Below, piece after piece: positions 5,511 to 8,344 of a DNA stretch of 8,344 nt. The notes under the pieces are model-generated. The model saw only the letters and a list, made by a program, of their open reading frames with translations, did no database searches and was not told where the DNA came from. This DNA is from Parvularculaceae bacterium (lineage in GTDB: Bacteria; Pseudomonadota; Alphaproteobacteria; Caulobacterales; Parvularculaceae): assembly GCA_004213235.1 (NCBI GenBank), contig SHAI01000109.1, positions 1 through 8,344 of the forward strand, read 5' to 3'. The translations under genes and the position numbers were made by a program. How positions within the stretch are numbered: position 1 is the first letter of the stretch; each line of letters begins with the position of its first letter.

Positions 5511-6385
5511 TGGGACGCGCAGCACTTCCACTCATCATATTCGGCGCATTTGTCGCCTTTCTTATCATCTCCAGCGCAGCTTTCATTGTGCCGGAAACTC
5601 ATTCGGCGATCGTGCTTCGTTTTGGTGAGCCAAAAGCGCAGTATACGGAGGCCGGACTTCGGTTCAAAATGCCGCTTGCCGAATCGGTCACCTTTATCGA
5701 CCGGCGCAATCGTGAACTTGATCAAGAAGAGATCGAGATCATCGCCAGCGACCAGGAACGTCTGCGTGTGGATGCCTTTGCACGCTACCGGATTGCTGAT
5801 CCGCAAAGGTTCTACGAACGCGCCCGTAGCGAGGAGAGCGGTGAGAGTACCTTGAGTTCGATCATGAACCAGACGGTTCGCCGCGTGCTGGGCGAAGTGA
5901 GCGTTGAGGACATCGTCTCAAATGAACGCTCGGCACTGATGTTACGGATCAAGGAATTACTCGGGGAATCGGCCGAGCCGTTTGGTGTCGAGATCGTTGA
6001 TGTGAAGATCCGTCGTGCCGACTTGCCGCCACAAAACTCCGTTGCTGTTTTCCAGCGGATGGTAACAGAGCGCAACCAGATTGCGGCGCGTATTCGTGCA
6101 GAGGGCGGCGAGCAGGCATTGCAAGTTCGCGCCCAGGCGGAACGTGAAGCAACGGAGATCCGCGCGGAAGCAAATGAGGAGTCGGAGAAGATTCGCGGTC
6201 GCGCAGATGCGGAGCGAAACGCCGTCTTCGCTGAAGCCTATGGCGCAGACCCGGAGTTCTTTGCATTTTACCGCTCGCTCTTGGCCTATGAAAAAGCGTT
6301 GCGAGATGGTGGCGATACGACCATTCTGCTCTCGCCAGATTCTGAATTCTTTAGATATTTCAATAGCCTGGAAGGAAAGCGCTGA
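5510..6385 (+). CDS. hflC: HflC, SPFH-domain partner of HflK
   Basis: Partner of HflK in the FtsH-associated membrane complex. It is 291 residues. A signal-anchor helix sits at about 6-27, followed by the SPFH domain. That domain includes HSAIVLRFGEP (31-41), GLRFKMPL (49-56) and the family stretch VDVKIRRADLPPQNSVAVFQRMVTER (about 163-188). A helical, Arg/Glu/Ala-rich coiled-coil region (185-245) follows, then a short C-terminal domain with GADPEFFAFYRSL. GGTGGAGG (5496-5503) inside the end of hflK is a strong ribosome site. About 140 bp separate it from the protease gene, which has its own promoter but may also receive read-through. Confidence 0.95.
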   Translation: MGRAALPLIIFGAFVAFLIISSAAFIVPETHSAIVLRFGEPKAQYTEAGLRFKMPLAESVTFIDRRNRELDQEEIEIIASDQERLRVDAFARYRIADPQRFYERARSEESGESTLSSIMNQTVRRVLGEVSVEDIVSNERSALMLRIKELLGESAEPFGVEIVDVKIRRADLPPQNSVAVFQRMVTERNQIAARIRAEGGEQALQVRAQAEREATEIRAEANEESEKIRGRADAERNAVFAEAYGADPEFFAFYRSLLAYEKALRDGGDTTILLSPDSEFFRYFNSLEGKR

Positions 6386-6456
6386 TCTGCTGTCGGCGTT
6401 GAAACCAAATCGGCTCAGCGGCGTCACGTCGGCTTTGCGCATTGGGGAATTTAAAG

Positions 6457-6486
6457 TTAACCTACCGACCGTAGATATCTTATAAT
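6457..6486 (+). promoter_or_regulatory. Promoter of the Do/DegP protease gene
   Basis: TATAAT (6481-6486) is a perfect -10 box. TTAACC (6457-6462), 18 bp upstream, is a moderate -35. The expected start of transcription is near 6493, leaving a leader of about 35 bases. The downstream DNA has GATTC at 6515-6519, a GANTC (CcrM-type) methylation site. The same stretch contains the inverted repeat listed separately. Confidence 0.65.
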
Positions 6487-6497
6487 GATGTCTACGG
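6469..6497. promoter_or_regulatory. Inverted repeat centred on the protease -10 box (candidate operator)
   Basis: CCGTAGATAT (6469-6478) and ATGTCTACGG (6488-6497) are inverted copies matching at 9 of 10 positions. They are separated by nine bases that contain TATAAT. A protein dimer bound here would cover the promoter. The alternative is an RNA hairpin at the end of an hflKC transcript, but no T tract follows. I do not recognise the motif. Confidence 0.6.
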
Positions 6498-6527
6498 CTT
6501 CGGGGGCGACATTGGATTCGCGGGGTA

Positions 6528-7964
6528 ATGGCGGTTGTGATTGAAATAGGTGTGTCGAGGACTGCGACGGGTGCTTTGTCAAACCGTGCCCGCTTCATCC
6601 TGGCGGTGCTGTTCAGCGGCGTTCTTCTGGTCAGTGATTTAGGTCTTTCATCTGCCGCTGCAGCGCGTCGTGGTGACAAGACACAACTGCCTGATCTGGT
6701 TGAAAAATTGTCGCCGGCGGTGGTCAATATTTCAACCTCCCAGCGTAGCCCCGGTGCCCAGCTTTCTGGCGATGCCGGCCGTATGCAGAAGAAACTGGCG
6801 GGTCGGTCGGCCTCTCTTGGTTCCGGCTTTATCATTGACCCGTCGGGTATTGTGGTGACCAACAATCATGTCATCGACAATGCAGATGAAATCAAAGTCA
6901 CCCTGAATGACGGGCGCGAATTCGAGGCGGTTCTGCACGCAAGGGACCGGGAAACCGATATCGCGGTGATCCGTCTGGATGCTGGCGGGGTGCGCCTTCC
7001 CTTCGTTAGTTTCGGCGATTCTGATCAAGTGCGTGTTGGTGAAGATGTTTTCGCCATTGGTAACCCGTTTGGTCTTGGCAATACCGTTACCAAGGGCATT
7101 GTGTCAGCGCGCAACCGCGATATCGACGCTGGCAGCTTCGATGATTTCATCCAGACCGATGCGGCCATTAACCGGGGTAATTCCGGTGGCCCGCTATTTA
7201 GCATGAATGGCAAAGTCGTTGGCGTGAACACGGCAATTTATTCACAGACCGGCGGCTCGGTTGGCGTTGGCTTTGCTGTGCCATCAGATCTTGCACAGAT
7301 TGTCACCAATCAGCTTTTACAGTTCAAAGAAACGCGGCGCGGCTGGCTGGGTGTTTCCATTGACGAGGTCACACCGCAACTTGCCCGCGAGCTTGGGTTT
7401 CAGCGGCCGCAAGGGGCGATCATAACCCTGGTTCGGCCAAACAGTCCGGCTTTGCGCGCCGGCCTGAAGCCCAATGATGTGATCCTTAGGTTCAACCGAC
7501 GGGTAGTGAATACTGTCCGGGATTTATCGCGCGCTGTTGCGGAAACGGCGGTCGGTGAAATGGTCCCGGTTGAGATTGTCCGTGGTGGCCGTCGATTAAC
7601 ATTGCGGGTTACTGTTGATCGCAGAGAAAAGAACGTGTTGGCGTCGAACCTGCAAGGTCCTTTGCCTGCCGGTGCCGTGCAAAGCTCCGGCCTGACTTTG
7701 CAAAAACCCTCGCTTGAAGTGACGAGTGCATTTAATCTGCCGACGGATACCGAAGGCGTTGTTGTCACGGCGATTGACCCGGATAGTCAGGCGGCGATTG
7801 TGCTGCGCCCTGGCGATGTCATTCTTGAGATCGGCTGGGAGCGGGTTTTGCGCCCGAATGCGGCGGCGGACAAATTATCCAAGCTCCGTAATCTGAATTC
7901 AGGGCCTGTTCAGATTTATGTTCAGCGCGGTGATAAAATGTTCTTTGAATGGCTGCGCCCTTAA
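6528..7964 (+). CDS. Do/DegP-family periplasmic serine protease (HtrA)
   Basis: A 478-residue exported protease/chaperone that degrades misfolded envelope proteins. The signal peptide has a basic n-region ending RAR (20-22), a hydrophobic core at about 23-41 and a likely cut after the alanines near 43-46. The trypsin-like domain holds the triad His114 (TNNHVID), Asp144 (ETDIAVI) and Ser219 (NRGNSGGPL). Two PDZ domains follow (about 271-362 and 385-475), the usual DegP/DegQ plan. The loop corresponding to the E. coli LA loop (about 72-95) is short and has no cysteines, so DegQ-like is as fair a name as DegP. The ATG has GGGG only two bases upstream, an unusually close ribosome site; GTG at 6552 is an alternative start that keeps the signal peptide. 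Tail to tail with serB. Confidence 0.95.
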   Translation: MAVVIEIGVSRTATGALSNRARFILAVLFSGVLLVSDLGLSSAAAARRGDKTQLPDLVEKLSPAVVNISTSQRSPGAQLSGDAGRMQKKLAGRSASLGSGFIIDPSGIVVTNNHVIDNADEIKVTLNDGREFEAVLHARDRETDIAVIRLDAGGVRLPFVSFGDSDQVRVGEDVFAIGNPFGLGNTVTKGIVSARNRDIDAGSFDDFIQTDAAINRGNSGGPLFSMNGKVVGVNTAIYSQTGGSVGVGFAVPSDLAQIVTNQLLQFKETRRGWLGVSIDEVTPQLARELGFQRPQGAIITLVRPNSPALRAGLKPNDVILRFNRRVVNTVRDLSRAVAETAVGEMVPVEIVRGGRRLTLRVTVDRREKNVLASNLQGPLPAGAVQSSGLTLQKPSLEVTSAFNLPTDTEGVVVTAIDPDSQAAIVLRPGDVILEIGWERVLRPNAAADKLSKLRNLNSGPVQIYVQRGDKMFFEWLRP

Positions 7965-7971
7965 ACGGCAC

Positions 7972-8344
7972 TTAGCTTACAAAGTCAGTTGCGTGATAAC
8001 CTTGCAGGAATAACAGCGCGGTTAAGTCGCCATAATGAATGGCGACATCGGCTGCGGCCGCAACGGCTAGCTTGGCACGGAAAGCAACGCCAAGACCTGA
8101 TTTGTTGAGCATTGCAAGATCATTCGCACCATCGCCAATCGCGATTGTCGCGGTCAGGTCGATACCTTGCTTTCGGCATGCATCGGCAAGCGTCACCGCT
8201 TTACCTTCACGCCCGAAAATCGGGCGTGTGACCTCGCCAGTCAGCACATTATTTTCAATCAATAATTCATTGGCGACATGGGTGTCGAAGCCAACCGCTT
8301 CGGCAATCCGGGAGGTGAAATAGGTAAATCCACCCGATGCGAGG
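7972..8344 (-). CDS. serB: Phosphoserine phosphatase SerB, C-terminal part (runs off window)
   Basis: Last step of serine synthesis: hydrolysis of phosphoserine. The frame is open from the right edge to TAA at 7974-7972, giving about 124 residues. It reads LASGGFTYFTSRIAEAVGF at the edge, then ANELLIENNVLTG, with the lysine motif GREGK and the metal-binding HAD motif GDGANDLAML. AIHYGDLTALLFLQGY closes the domain. These are the typical C-terminal blocks of SerB. The catalytic DxDxT motif and the N terminus lie outside the window. Only seven bases separate its stop from that of the protease gene, so neither has a terminator of its own between them. Confidence 0.95.
   Translation of the reverse strand, partial: LASGGFTYFTSRIAEAVGFDTHVANELLIENNVLTGEVTRPIFGREGKAVTLADACRKQGIDLTATIAIGDGANDLAMLNKSGLGVAFRAKLAVAAAADVAIHYGDLTALLFLQGYHATDFVS

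Noticed and set aside
5957..6865. Long open frame of about 300 codons on the minus strand
   Set aside because: Lies antisense to hflC and the protease gene, crosses their intergenic promoter, and its translation shows no recognisable domain. It is a shadow of the codon pattern of the plus-strand genes.
1..8344. A novel multi-gene system, defence island or prophage
   Set aside because: Every substantial gene belongs to a known core family. There are no recombinase, toxin-antitoxin, nuclease or phage genes. The unusual points are in the RNA gene, repeats and control regions.

Overview
The window looks like a chromosomal housekeeping segment of an alphaproteobacterium. The best evidence is an RNA gene on the minus strand near the left end: a circularly permuted, two-piece tmRNA (ssrA), the form typical of Alphaproteobacteria. 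Its tag, ANDNYSEEFALAA, resembles what I recall of the Caulobacter tag. The protein genes (thyA, a GNAT acetyltransferase, folA, mrp, hflK, hflC, a Do/DegP protease, serB) and their arrangement fit the same group. I cannot name a genus.

Layout: 1-230 has no protein gene. It holds two near-identical ~85-bp segments spaced 122 bp apart. The right-hand one overlaps the 3' part of the tmRNA coding piece, so the left-hand one appears to be a partial duplicate of the ssrA end plus its trailer. ssrA occupies about 186-522 (minus). A short divergent region follows, then a small XRE-type regulator (682-981, plus). After a 182-bp gap carrying a 13-bp tandem repeat comes a tightly overlapping thyA - GNAT - folA operon (1164-2970, plus). 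Convergent to it is mrp (3126-4220, minus). Divergent from mrp, behind a good promoter, are hflK-hflC (4365-6385, plus). A Do-family protease gene (6528-7964, plus) follows with its own promoter, whose -10 box lies in the middle of an inverted repeat. A truncated serB (7972-8344, minus) runs off the right edge.

How the genes work together: ThyA converts dUMP to dTMP and oxidises methylene-tetrahydrofolate to dihydrofolate, and FolA reduces dihydrofolate back, so these two form one metabolic loop; the acetyltransferase between them is translationally linked to both. HflK and HflC form the membrane complex that modulates FtsH. With the periplasmic Do protease and tmRNA tagging (tagged proteins go to ClpXP and FtsH), the window is rich in protein quality control. 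Mrp is an Fe-S cluster carrier-type ATPase, here without the usual CXXC. I see no insertion sequence, phage gene, CRISPR array or defence system. The most unusual items are the partial ssrA duplication, the dyad over the protease promoter, the Cys-poor Mrp and the acetyltransferase inside the folate operon.
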